Part shown: positions 1 through 7,177 of the stretch, one piece after another
Layout: each line of letters starts with the position of its first letter
How positions within the stretch are numbered: the first letter of the stretch is position 1
DNA from: an uncultured Lysobacteraceae bacterium
GTDB taxonomy: Bacteria; Pseudomonadota; Gammaproteobacteria; Xanthomonadales; Xanthomonadaceae
Assembly (NCBI GenBank): GCA_946480825.1
Contig: CAMLLG010000071.1
Coordinates: 1 to 19,986 of the forward strand
Reading direction: 5' to 3'
Length of the DNA: 19,986 nt
The notes under the pieces: generated by a model
Seen by the model: only the letters and a program-made list of their open reading frames with translations
Databases searched by the model: none
Told to the model about the DNA's origin: nothing
Position numbers and translations under genes: made by a program

Positions 1-1
1 T

Positions 2-2359
2 TACGCGATCTCGCAGCGCCTGCAGGTCAGCGGCGATCTGCGCAAATTCATGCCCTCCGCGGAAACGCCCGCGCAGAAACTCCTGCTCGACGAACTCGGC
101 GAGGGCCCGGGCTCGCGACTGCTGCTGATGTCGCTCGGCGGCGCCGATACCGAAACTCTGGCCGCGCAGTCGCAGGCCGTCGCCACGACCCTCGCCGCGG
201 ACGCGCGCTTCGGCCTGGTCGCGAACGGCGGCGAAGACGCGCTCGCCGCGATTCCGGAGCGCCTGCGTCCGTATCGCTATCTGCTGTCGCCCACGCTCGA
301 TGCGCAGCGTTACGACGAAGCTTTTCTGCGCGACGAGCTCGATGCGCGCGTGCAGGATCTCGGCTCGCCGGCGGCGGCGCTGATCGAACCGCTGCTGCCC
401 GCCGATCCGACCCTGGAAATCCTGCGCATCGCCGAGGCCATGCAGCCGGCGACCGCGCCACAGCGGCTGCACGGCGTGTGGTTCGACCGAGCCGGCAAGG
501 AAGCGCTGTTGGCGCTGGAGACCCGCTCCGCCGGTTTCGATCCGACCGGCCAACAGTCCGCGATCGCCGCGATCGAAGCCGCCTTCGCCGCGGCGCGCGG
601 CGACACCGCATCGACGATGACGCTCACCGGCCCCGGCGCGTTCTCGGTGGAGATCGGCGGACGCACCCAGCGCGAAGCCAGCTGGATAGGCATGGTCGAC
701 AGCGTCGGCCTGATCCTGCTGCTGCTGATCGCGTACCGCAGCTGGCGCACGCCGCTGTTCGGCGTGTTGCCGCTGGCCAGCGCGGGCCTCGCCGGCCTGG
801 GTGCGGTCGCGTTCGTGTTCGCCGAAGGCGTGCACGGCATCACCGTGGCCTTCGGTTTCACCCTGATCGGCGTGGTCCAGGATTATCCGATCCATCTCTT
901 CAGCCATCAGCGCGCCGGCGTGTCGCCGTGGGCGAACGCGCGCGCGATCTGGCCGACGCTGGCGACCGGCGTGGCCTCGACCTGCATCGCCTACATCACC
1001 TTCCTGTTCTCCGGCGTCGACGGCCTGCAGCAACTTGCGGTGTTCACCATCACCGGCCTGGCGGTCGCCGCGCTGACCACGCGCCTGCTGCTGCCGGCGC
1101 TGATCGACCCCGCGCCGCGCGACCCGGCCGCATCGCCGCGGCTCGCGCGCCTGTGGTCGGCGGTCGCGCGCGTGCCGCGTCCGCGCGGCTGGCAACTCGC
1201 GATGCTCGCACTGTTCGCGCTGGCGGTGCTGCGCTTCGCGCCCGGGCCGTTCTGGCAGAACGATCTGTCGAAACTCACGCCGGTGCCGGCCGACGCGCTC
1301 GCGCGCGACGCGCATCTGCGCGAGGAACTCGGCGCGCCGGACGTGCGTTATCTGCTGGCGGTGCGCGGCGCCAACGCCGAAGACGCATTGCAGCGCGTCG
1401 AAGCCTTGCATCCGAAGCTCGACGCGTTGATCGAACGCAGGGCCATCGCCGGCTACGACAGCGTGGCGCGTACGCTGCCCAGCGCCGCCACCCAACGCGC
1501 CCGTCAGGCGATGCTGCCGGCGCCGGATGCGCTGCGCGCGTCGCTGGACGCGGCGGTCGCGGCCACGCCGTTCCGCAGCGATGCGTTCGAGGATTTCCTC
1601 GCCGATGTCGAACGCGCGCGCACCGCCGTGCCGCTGGAAGTCCGCGATCTTTCCGGCACGCCGCTGGCGACGCGCGTGGGCGGGCTGCTGCTCGAACACG
1701 AGGATCACGCCACCGCGCTGGTGTCGATGACCGGCCTCGACGATCCGGCGGCGGTCGCGCGCGCCGTGAATGCGCCCGGCATCGAATTGCTCGATCTGAA
1801 GACCGCATCGGAATCGCTGGTCGTGGCCTATCGCGAGCGCGTGCTGTACGCGCTCGGCATCGCCGCGCTGCTGCTCGCGGCGACGGTCTGGCTGGCGCTG
1901 CGCACCCCGCGCCGCGCGCTGCGCGTGTTGTTGCCGATGGCGCTGACCACGCTGCTGATCCTCGCGGCGCTGCGTGCGTTCGGCGTCGAGTTGACCCTGT
2001 TCCATCTGGTCGCGCTGATCCTCGCCGCCGGCCTCGGTCTGGACTACGCGCTGTTCTTCGAGCATGCCGGCGACGATTACGAAGACCAGCTGCGGACGCT
2101 GCACGCGCTGATCGTATGCAGCCTGATGACCCTGCTGGTGTTCTTCCTGCTGGCGCTGTCCAGCATTCCGGTGCTGCGCGCGATCGGTCTCACGGTCACG
2201 CTCGGCGTGATCGGCAATTTCGTGCTGGCGCTGTCGATCTCGCGGCATGAAACCGGCGTAGGAGGGCCTTCAGGCCCGAGCCCTTCCCCGGACGGACCTT
2301 TGGGCGCGACTCCGCAAGCGCTCGGGCCTGAAGGCCCTCCTACGGGGACTGCTGGATGA
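2..2359 (+). CDS. MMPL/RND-type predicted exporter of aryl-polyene cluster (5' partial)
   Basis: The reading frame is open from base 2, so the true start and probably the first membrane segment lie left of the window; the ATG at 50 is internal. A large extracytoplasmic domain (to about nt 690) is followed by a block of hydrophobic helices (about 700-1110), a further segment near 1187-1250, a second soluble domain, and a second helix block (about 1840-2250). This duplicated layout is that of the MMPL/RND predicted exporters found in aryl-polyene and xanthomonadin clusters. The inferred role is moving the polyene product or its lipid carrier across or out of the inner membrane; substrate cannot be read from sequence. 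The stop overlaps the next start (ATGA, 2356-2359), indicating translational coupling. The last 33 residues, rich in Gly and Pro, are encoded by an inserted hairpin repeat and are probably not ancestral. Confidence 0.85.
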   Translation, partial: YAISQRLQVSGDLRKFMPSAETPAQKLLLDELGEGPGSRLLLMSLGGADTETLAAQSQAVATTLAADARFGLVANGGEDALAAIPERLRPYRYLLSPTLDAQRYDEAFLRDELDARVQDLGSPAAALIEPLLPADPTLEILRIAEAMQPATAPQRLHGVWFDRAGKEALLALETRSAGFDPTGQQSAIAAIEAAFAAARGDTASTMTLTGPGAFSVEIGGRTQREASWIGMVDSVGLILLLLIAYRSWRTPLFGVLPLASAGLAGLGAVAFVFAEGVHGITVAFGFTLIGVVQDYPIHLFSHQRAGVSPWANARAIWPTLATGVASTCIAYITFLFSGVDGLQQLAVFTITGLAVAALTTRLLLPALIDPAPRDPAASPRLARLWSAVARVPRPRGWQLAMLALFALAVLRFAPGPFWQNDLSKLTPVPADALARDAHLREELGAPDVRYLLAVRGANAEDALQRVEALHPKLDALIERRAIAGYDSVARTLPSAATQRARQAMLPAPDALRASLDAAVAATPFRSDAFEDFLADVERARTAVPLEVRDLSGTPLATRVGGLLLEHEDHATALVSMTGLDDPAAVARAVNAPGIELLDLKTASESLVVAYRERVLYALGIAALLLAATVWLALRTPRRALRVLLPMALTTLLILAALRAFGVELTLFHLVALILAAGLGLDYALFFEHAGDDYEDQLRTLHALIVCSLMTLLVFFLLALSSIPVLRAIGLTVTLGVIGNFVLALSISRHETGVGGPSGPSPSPDGPLGATPQALGPEGPPTGTAG
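2257..2344. repeat. Hairpin (REP-like) repeat inside the 3' end of the exporter gene
   Basis: Two 25-base arms (2257-2281 and 2320-2344) are perfectly complementary and enclose a 38-base loop. Each arm contains the core GGGCCTTCAGGCCC. The element lies in frame at the end of the exporter gene and encodes a Gly/Pro-rich tail. It sits just upstream of the dehydratase start, where the GGGGA at 2344-2348 could act as its ribosome binding site. A second element with a related core is at 16735-16800, so this is probably an interspersed family rather than a simple terminator. Confidence 0.85.
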
Positions 2360-2784
2360 TCGACCGTCACGCCATCGAAGCGATGATTCCGCACAAGGGC
2401 GCAATGTGCCTGTGGGATGCGGTCGTCGATTGGGACGATCGCCGCATTCGCCTGCGCAGCGACGGCCATCGCGATCCCGCGCATCCGCTGCGCAGCGACG
2501 ATCGCCTGCGCGCGGTGCATCTGTGCGAATACGGCGCGCAGGCGATGGCCGTGCACGGCGGTCTGCGCGGCGCCGCGGCCGGCGGCGACCCGAAGGTCGG
2601 TTTCCTCGTCGCCCTGCGCGACGCGACCCTGCACGTCGCGCGCATCGACGACCTGCCCGGCGCGCTGGAATGCGAGGCCGAATTGTTGGCCGAAAGCCCG
2701 GCGACGCAGCAGTATCTCTTCCGCATCGTTCACGACGGCGCGCTGCTCGCGGAAGGACGGGCGGCGGTGATGTTGCAGGGATGA
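2356..2784 (+). CDS. 3-hydroxyacyl-ACP dehydratase, hot-dog fold (ApeP/FabZ-like)
   Basis: This 142-residue protein has the size of a single hot-dog dehydratase. IPHKGAMCLWD (residues 11-21) resembles the IPHR/K-P-F-L-L-D segment of FabZ-type enzymes, with His13 as the probable catalytic base. CEYGAQAMAVHGG (57-69) fits the central hot-dog helix that carries the acidic catalytic residue, here probably Glu58. The expected reaction is removal of water from 3-hydroxyacyl-ACP to give the trans-2-enoyl intermediate of polyene growth, in the cytoplasm. The start overlaps the exporter stop by four bases and a GGGGA lies 7 nt upstream. In aryl-polyene clusters a small dehydratase next to a FabG-like reductase and an MMPL exporter is the usual arrangement. 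Catalytic residues are assigned by pattern, not alignment. Confidence 0.82.
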   Translation: MIDRHAIEAMIPHKGAMCLWDAVVDWDDRRIRLRSDGHRDPAHPLRSDDRLRAVHLCEYGAQAMAVHGGLRGAAAGGDPKVGFLVALRDATLHVARIDDLPGALECEAELLAESPATQQYLFRIVHDGALLAEGRAAVMLQG

Positions 2785-2810
2785 GCATCGAATGATCGTG
2801 AAATATCGAT

Positions 2811-2896
2811 TGTCATCCCGAACGCAGTGATGGACCTGTTGTCGAACGCCTTCGATGGCTTGCCGAAGCAGGTCCCTCGCTCTGTTCGGGACGACA
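2811..2896. repeat. Imperfect inverted repeat of the GTCATCCCGA family
   Basis: The left arm begins TGTCATCCCGAACGCAG and the right arm, read on the other strand, begins TGTCGTCCCGAACAGAG. The arms match at most positions over about 30 bases and flank a loop of about 25 bases. The element fills most of the gap between the dehydratase and the FabG gene. A related single arm is at 3740-3772. It looks like a non-coding interspersed repeat; transcribed, it would form an imperfect hairpin that might affect the downstream gene. Confidence 0.75.
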
Positions 2897-2918
2897 GCAC
2901 CTGGAGACCGGAGAAGAA

Positions 2919-3659
2919 ATGACCATGTCGAACCACACTCCCCGCCGCGCCCTCGTCACCGGCGGCAGCGGCGATCTCGGCGGCGCGATCTGCCGCCGGC
3001 TCGCGGCCGACGGCGCGCACGTCATCGTGCATGCCAACGGCAACCTCGCGCGCGCCGAAGCGGTGCGCGACGAGATCCTCGCCGCGGGCGGTTCCGCCGA
3101 GGCGGTGGCTTTCGATGTCGCCGACGGCGACGCCACCCGCGCCGCGCTCGACGCGCTGCTCGAAGCCGGCCCGATCCAGATCGTGGTCAACAACGCCGGC
3201 ATCCACGACGATGCGCCGATGGCCGGCATGCGCGACGCGCAGTGGAAGCGCGTCATCGACGTGTCGCTGCACGGTTTCTTCCACGTCACCCAGCCGCTGC
3301 TGTTGCCGATGGCGCGCAAACGCTGGGGCCGCATCGTCAGCATTTCCTCGGTGGCCGCGGTGATCGGCAACCGCGGCCAGACCAACTACGCCGCGGCCAA
3401 GGCCGCGCTGCACGGCGCCAGCAAATCGCTGGCGCGGGAAATGGCCAGCCGCGGCATCACCGCCAATGTCGTGGCGCCCGGGGTGATCGCGGGCAGCATG
3501 GCGAAGGAGGCGTTCCCGCCCGAGCAGATCAAGCAGATGGTGCCCGCCGCGCGCGCCGGCACGCCGGAGGAAGTCGCGGCGCTGGTCGGATTCCTGTGCG
3601 GCGACGGTGCGGGGTACATTAACGGCCAGGTGATCGGTGTCGACGGCGGGATGAGTTGA
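2919..3659 (+). CDS. 3-oxoacyl-ACP reductase, short-chain dehydrogenase (FabG-like, ApeQ-like)
   Basis: This 246-residue protein has full SDR length. The nucleotide-binding motif TGGSGDLGG is at residues 14-22, NNAG at 91-94, and the active-site Ser144, Tyr157 and Lys161 lie in SISS...NYAAAK. The end (GQVIGVDGGMS) is typical of FabG. The expected reaction is NADPH-dependent reduction of 3-oxoacyl-ACP to 3-hydroxyacyl-ACP, the step before the dehydratase encoded just upstream. The segment DVSLHGFF (114-121) has Ser116 where most FabG enzymes have the Asn of the catalytic tetrad. GGAG at 2910-2913 is 5 nt from the ATG at 2919; a second in-frame ATG at 2925 is also possible. A repeat separates it from the dehydratase gene, so shared transcription is likely but not certain. 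Confidence 0.88.
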   Translation: MTMSNHTPRRALVTGGSGDLGGAICRRLAADGAHVIVHANGNLARAEAVRDEILAAGGSAEAVAFDVADGDATRAALDALLEAGPIQIVVNNAGIHDDAPMAGMRDAQWKRVIDVSLHGFFHVTQPLLLPMARKRWGRIVSISSVAAVIGNRGQTNYAAAKAALHGASKSLAREMASRGITANVVAPGVIAGSMAKEAFPPEQIKQMVPAARAGTPEEVAALVGFLCGDGAGYINGQVIGVDGGMS

Positions 3660-3678
3660 GTTGCATGAAGGGTACTGA

Positions 3679-3707
3679 GGCTGAGGTATCCCCATTTGCC
3701 CTCGGCC
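3679..3707 (+). terminator. Weak hairpin after the FabG gene
   Basis: GGCTGAGG (3679-3686) can pair with CCTCGGCC (3700-3707) if one G-U pair is allowed, leaving a 13-base loop. It begins 19 nt after the FabG stop. No T-run follows, so termination here is only a suggestion from position. Confidence 0.3.
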
Positions 3708-3739
3708 GATCATCAGGTCGGTAGCGATCTTGGTACGGC

Positions 3740-3772
3740 TGTCATCCCGAGCCGCAGGCGAGGGACCTGCTT
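3740..3772. repeat. Half copy of the GTCATCCCGA repeat
   Basis: TGTCATCCCGAGCCGCAGGC and the following GAGGGACCTGCTT closely match the left arm of the element at 2811-2896, in the same orientation. No matching right arm is seen in the next 100 bases, so this is a truncated or single-arm copy. The two copies bracket the FabG gene. Confidence 0.65.
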
Positions 3773-3836
3773 GTGATCGATTCGGATCCAATTTGCTTTG
3801 AAGGCTGACGGAACGGTCTGCCGTTGGCCCTTGGTT

Positions 3837-4058
3837 TCGCTCGCTGCCGCGAGCGAGTCACTTTTCTTTGCTTGTGCAAAGAAAAGATAACCAAAAGAAA
3901 GCACACCCCGTCGGTCGCGCCCGGCGCGTTGCGCCGGGTGCACGGGTTTCGCGGGGTTTTTCGACAGGACATCCGTGTCCTGTCGAAAAACGCGCGGCGT
4001 CCTGCCGCGCGCCCGTTGGGCCTGATCCACGAAACCCGTCGCGACCAGGGGCCCCGGT
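3837..4058. repeat. Multi-hairpin mosaic repeat
   Basis: Five compact inverted repeats follow one another: 3837-3844/3849-3856 (8 bp), 3861-3871/3876-3886 (11 bp, CTTTTCTTTGC, 4-base loop), 3920-3927/3931-3938 (8 bp), 3957-3971/3976-3990 (15 bp, TTTTTCGACAGGACA, 4-base loop) and 3991-3998/4004-4011 (8 bp). All arms are perfect. A further 10-bp pair, ACGGGTTTCG at 3942-3951 and CGAAACCCGT at 4030-4039, encloses the last two, so the sequence could fold as a branched structure. From memory, the CTTTTCTTTGC hairpin resembles a repeat common in Xanthomonadaceae genomes; this was not searched. No protein or transposase is associated with it. Confidence 0.8.
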
Positions 4059-4198
4059 AGATCAAGACCAGAACCGGATCACGAATGCCTTCGGAATTGG
4101 AGATCACTACATCCCAAGAAAAATTCGTGGGGATAGATCAGCGACGGAAGGGATTAGGGTGCTTAATTTCCTCCGCTCTTGGCAGATGGTTAATATTT

Positions 4199-4651
4199 CT
4201 ATGACTTACCCAGCCCAAGAGCAGCCGCCAGAATGTCAGCAGAGTTTTGCGAGCCAGTAATTCGCTGTTTATAAAGTTCGGCTGCTAACTTTGACTTACT
4301 TGCATCGTTGATTTTCGCGCCAGACTTTTCTTCGGCTTCAAAAACTAATTTCAAACATTCTTCGAGAATTTGCGTGTTAATCTGCTCCGGCTCCATCGTT
4401 CCTTGGCCGTGAGATAGCCATGATAAAGAAACTTGAAGCAATTCAGCGATCAATTGCATCTTCTCATCAGGGATCCTGGCGTTCCCCTCCACATAACGTC
4501 TAGCCATTTCGTAGCTGACGCCTATTGATTTAGAAATTTTTGCGATATCCACCTTAGAGGCGGAGCGTTCCGAGGTATAACCCCGAGCTAAGGCAGCAAC
4601 TCTAATGCGACCGCCTATAGCTTCGACGGTAGGGCTGCGGTGGATTCGCAT
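4199..4651 (-). CDS. XRE/Cro-CI-type helix-turn-helix regulator, short phage-like form
   Basis: This 150-residue protein has a helix-turn-helix at about residues 35-57 (VDIAKISKSIGVSYEMARRY), followed by PDEKMQLIAELLQVSLSWLSHGQG, the typical end of a Cro/CI domain. The C-terminal part (about 90-150) looks helical and resembles short phage-type regulators; there is no LexA-like protease domain. DNA binding is expected; its target is unknown. It lies 19 nt after the halogenase-like gene on the same strand, so it may be read from that operon. Its GC content is clearly lower than its neighbours (roughly 42-53% in two 60-base blocks counted by eye), which suggests acquisition by transfer. The ATG at 4651 is the first in frame; its ribosome binding site is weak (GAGAG). 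An internal start cannot be excluded. Confidence 0.72.
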   Translation of the reverse strand: MRIHRSPTVEAIGGRIRVAALARGYTSERSASKVDIAKISKSIGVSYEMARRYVEGNARIPDEKMQLIAELLQVSLSWLSHGQGTMEPEQINTQILEECLKLVFEAEEKSGAKINDASKSKLAAELYKQRITGSQNSADILAAALGLGKS

Positions 4652-4670
4652 GACTCTCTCGCTTTCTGAT

Positions 4671-6338
4671 TCAGGCCGCCGCGTACCAGATCGGCGCCAG
4701 CGAGACTTCCGTCGTCGTCGCGCCGAGCAGCGCGTCGAGGCCGCAGTCGTCGATCCGCGGATGCACGGCGCGGGCGCGCTGCAGGGTTTCCGCGGCCAGC
4801 CATTCCATCCGTGCGACGTTGTCGCGGATGCGTTGCGCGAATGCCGGGTTGTCGAGCGTGTCGTGCAGCGCGCGGTTCATCTCGTGGAACCAGTCGATGT
4901 CGAACTGATCGAGCAGACGGCCGTCGAGCGATGCGGCACCGGGCGTCGCGTCGGTGCGGTTGGCCTCGCCCCAGGCGCGCAGCAGCGCCTGCATCGCGAG
5001 GTTGAGGTCGCGCCCGCGTTCGAACTGCGGACGCAGCCGGCCCAGCAGCGTGATCTCGGTGAGCTTGTCGCCGCAGAACAGCGGTGCAAGCAATGCCCAG
5101 TAATAGGTGTAGTCCCAGATCACCTTCACCGGCATCACCTGAGCGTCGCCGAACAGCGGGTACTGGCCGCGATACAGCGTCATCGTGTTCTCGAAGAACC
5201 CGAAATACAGCTGCTGGTAGATGTCGGCGTAGGGCGCGAACGCATGTCCGCCGCGGTCCTTCGCGATCAGGTCGCAGATCAGCGTATTGGCGATGCCGAT
5301 GTAATCGCTGCCCGGCGAGTAGAACGGGTCGAGGAAGACGCCGGCCTCGCCGGTCAGCGCCCAGCGGTCGCCGCTGAACACCTGTTTGCAGCCGTGCGAG
5401 AAGTGACGCAGGAACAGGAAGTCCTGCAGTGCGTGTTCGGGCTTGTCGAGCGCTTCGGCGACGCGCGGCTGGTGTTCGCGCAGCCAGGCCATCGCCTTCT
5501 CGTGGGTGTTCATCGTGTCCAGCGGATGCATCTTGGCGTCGCAGACGATGCCCAGCGAATGCGCGCCGGAGGACAGCGGGATCAGCCAGAACCAGTAGCC
5601 CGGGCCGCACATGTGGTTGGTCGAACGCCAGCGGTCCGGCGGCGTGCAACGCGACAGCCAGCCGGCATCGTCGGACCAGTCCTTCGGGTCGATCAGGCCA
5701 TCGACGCGCCACCACACCGCATTGGCGTCGTGGATTTCGGGCGCGGCGAGATCGAGCTTGCGCTTGATCAATCCGGCGCGGCCGCTGGCGTCCACGACCC
5801 AGCGCGCGGTGGCGGAGACGGTATCGCCGCGCTGCTCCCAGGTGATCGCATGCGGCGCGTCGTCGCCGGCGGCCATCGCGACGCCGCGCACGGTCGCGCC
5901 GTCGTGGAAGCGCACGCCGAGGCGACGCGCTTCATCGCCGAGGAAATTCTCGAAGCGGCCACGATCGATCTGCCACGACGGCGTCGGCAGGATCCGGCTG
6001 ACGCCCAGTTCGGTGCAGCGGTCGATGTCGCGACGACCGTCGCTGAAGAAGAAGCGGAAACCGAACTTGCGGATGTGTTCGGTTTCGAGATGCTCGCGCA
6101 GGCCGAGCACGTTGGCGAAATAGTGCGCGCCGATCTCGACCGTGGATTCGCCGACCTTGAACGCGGCCTCGGGCACCGGATGGCTGCGGCGTTCGAGCAC
6201 CGCGATGTCGATGGCGGGATCCTGGCGCTTGAGCTGGATCGCCAGCGTGAGGCCGGCGAGACCGCCGCCGAGCACGACGACATCGTGGTGGCGGGTGTCG
6301 GGGAGGGCGGTTTCGGATGTCATCGCGTTCGAGTTCAT
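4671..6338 (-). CDS. FAD-dependent halogenase-like enzyme of aryl-polyene pigment cluster
   Basis: This 555-residue protein belongs to the flavin-dependent halogenase/monooxygenase family. The FAD-binding GGGLAG is at residues 24-29, GEST at 63-66, the halogenase signature WxWxIP appears as WFWLIP at 249-254, and a second signature FxxPxxSxG appears as FLDPFYSPG at 335-343. Such enzymes use reduced flavin, oxygen and halide to halogenate activated aromatic or carrier-bound substrates. Xanthomonadins are brominated aryl polyenes, so halogenation of the aryl head group is the natural inference; halide and substrate cannot be read here. The start overlaps the glycosyltransferase stop (ATGA, 6335-6338), showing coupling. 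The frame stays open well upstream of 6338, but that extension is antisense-like coding within the glycosyltransferase gene and shows no family features. Another FAD monooxygenase activity remains possible. Confidence 0.85.
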   Translation of the reverse strand: MNSNAMTSETALPDTRHHDVVVLGGGLAGLTLAIQLKRQDPAIDIAVLERRSHPVPEAAFKVGESTVEIGAHYFANVLGLREHLETEHIRKFGFRFFFSDGRRDIDRCTELGVSRILPTPSWQIDRGRFENFLGDEARRLGVRFHDGATVRGVAMAAGDDAPHAITWEQRGDTVSATARWVVDASGRAGLIKRKLDLAAPEIHDANAVWWRVDGLIDPKDWSDDAGWLSRCTPPDRWRSTNHMCGPGYWFWLIPLSSGAHSLGIVCDAKMHPLDTMNTHEKAMAWLREHQPRVAEALDKPEHALQDFLFLRHFSHGCKQVFSGDRWALTGEAGVFLDPFYSPGSDYIGIANTLICDLIAKDRGGHAFAPYADIYQQLYFGFFENTMTLYRGQYPLFGDAQVMPVKVIWDYTYYWALLAPLFCGDKLTEITLLGRLRPQFERGRDLNLAMQALLRAWGEANRTDATPGAASLDGRLLDQFDIDWFHEMNRALHDTLDNPAFAQRIRDNVARMEWLAAETLQRARAVHPRIDDCGLDALLGATTTEVSLAPIWYAAA

Positions 6339-7177
6339 CGCTGCGTGTTCCCGGTGGATGCGTTCGCGGTGGAGGTGCGGCCGGCGAATTCGCCCGTCGG
6401 ATCGTCGATCACCGGCGGATGCGCGCGCGCGCGCCGATATTCGCGGACCACGTGTCCGTACGACCACACCTGCGCCACGACGTGCGAGGTGATCGCGTAG
6501 AGATCGCGAAACAGGCGGAAGTGGCTCTTGCGGAACTGCTGCGGCGCGTCGGCGGCCTGGTAGCGGGTTTCGATCGGCACCCCGACCACGCCCGCGCCGG
6601 CGCGGCGCGCGGCGGAGATCAGCAACTGCGCTTCGTAGACGAAGCCTTCGCCGGCCACGTCGCGCAGGGTGAACACCGACGCCGGATACAGGCGCTGGCC
6701 GCTCTGGGTGTCGCGCACGCGATAGCCGCAGCCCCACGCGATGCCCCAGTCGCCGAAATCGTTGCCGATGCGGCGATAGATCGGCTGCGACGCGCGCTTG
6801 CGCAGGCGCGCGCCGATGATGACGCAGCCGGGATGGCGGTTGGCGGCCGCGATCAGCCGCGGGATGTCGGCGGCGTCGTGCTGGCCGTCGCCGTCCATGG
6901 TGGTCACCGCGGCCATGCCCAGACGCTCGGCTTCGCGGAAACCGTCGCGCAGGCTCGCGCCCTTGCCCATGCGCTGCGGATGGCGCAGCAGCGTCACCGG
7001 CAGGTCGGCGATCTTCGCGACGGTGTCGTCGTCGGAACCGTCGTCGATCACGATCACGCGATCGCATTCGCGCAGCGCGCCTTCGACGACTTCGCGGATG
7101 CGCAGCGCCTCGTTCAGCGCAGGAATGACCACGGCGACGTTGTGGCGGTCGAGCGCGGGCATCGTGGCGTTAGTCAT
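6335..7177 (-). CDS. Family 2 glycosyltransferase
   Basis: This 280-residue protein has GT-A, family 2 features: VIPALNE (residues 17-23), IDDGSDD (44-50), and DGDGQHD (95-101) with the DxD metal/nucleotide-sugar site. RDTQSGQRLYP (155-165) and EGFVYEAQLL (177-186) recall dolichol- or polyprenyl-phosphate sugar transferases. It probably transfers a sugar from a nucleotide donor to the polyene or a lipid acceptor on the cytoplasmic face; donor and acceptor are unknown. No clear membrane segment follows the catalytic domain. GGAG (complement of 7185-7188) lies 7 nt before the ATG at 7177 and supports that start, although a second ATG at 7162 is in frame. It overlaps the upstream ketosynthase-like gene by 8 nt and the halogenase-like gene by 4 nt, so it is part of a coupled operon. 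Confidence 0.85.
   Translation of the reverse strand: MTNATMPALDRHNVAVVIPALNEALRIREVVEGALRECDRVIVIDDGSDDDTVAKIADLPVTLLRHPQRMGKGASLRDGFREAERLGMAAVTTMDGDGQHDAADIPRLIAAANRHPGCVIIGARLRKRASQPIYRRIGNDFGDWGIAWGCGYRVRDTQSGQRLYPASVFTLRDVAGEGFVYEAQLLISAARRAGAGVVGVPIETRYQAADAPQQFRKSHFRLFRDLYAITSHVVAQVWSYGHVVREYRRARAHPPVIDDPTGEFAGRTSTANASTGNTQR

Larger units (their letters stand above)
3660..4198. other. Intergenic region between convergent operons, filled with repeats
   Basis: No gene is supported in this 539-base stretch. It contains a weak hairpin after the FabG gene, a GTCATCCCGA-type half repeat, the multi-hairpin mosaic at 3837-4058, and about 140 bases of lower-GC sequence leading to the stop of the regulator gene. 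Open frames crossing it are low-complexity Arg/Pro-rich translations of the repeats, without family resemblance or a convincing ribosome binding site. Confidence 0.8.

Noticed and set aside
3957..3990. The 15-bp hairpin considered as a simple intrinsic terminator of the FabG operon
   Set aside because: It has A/T ends like a bidirectional terminator but lies about 300 nt after the FabG stop and is one of several modules in a composite repeat, so it is described as part of that repeat. A terminator effect remains possible.
3824..4260. Small open frames over the hairpin mosaic
   Set aside because: They translate inverted repeats into low-complexity Arg/Pro/Lys-rich peptides and differ in frame from each other; none has a convincing start signal.
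6339..7067. N-terminal extension of the halogenase-like frame
   Set aside because: It overlaps the glycosyltransferase gene in another frame, is Arg-rich, and the FAD motif sits at the correct distance from the ATG at 6338.
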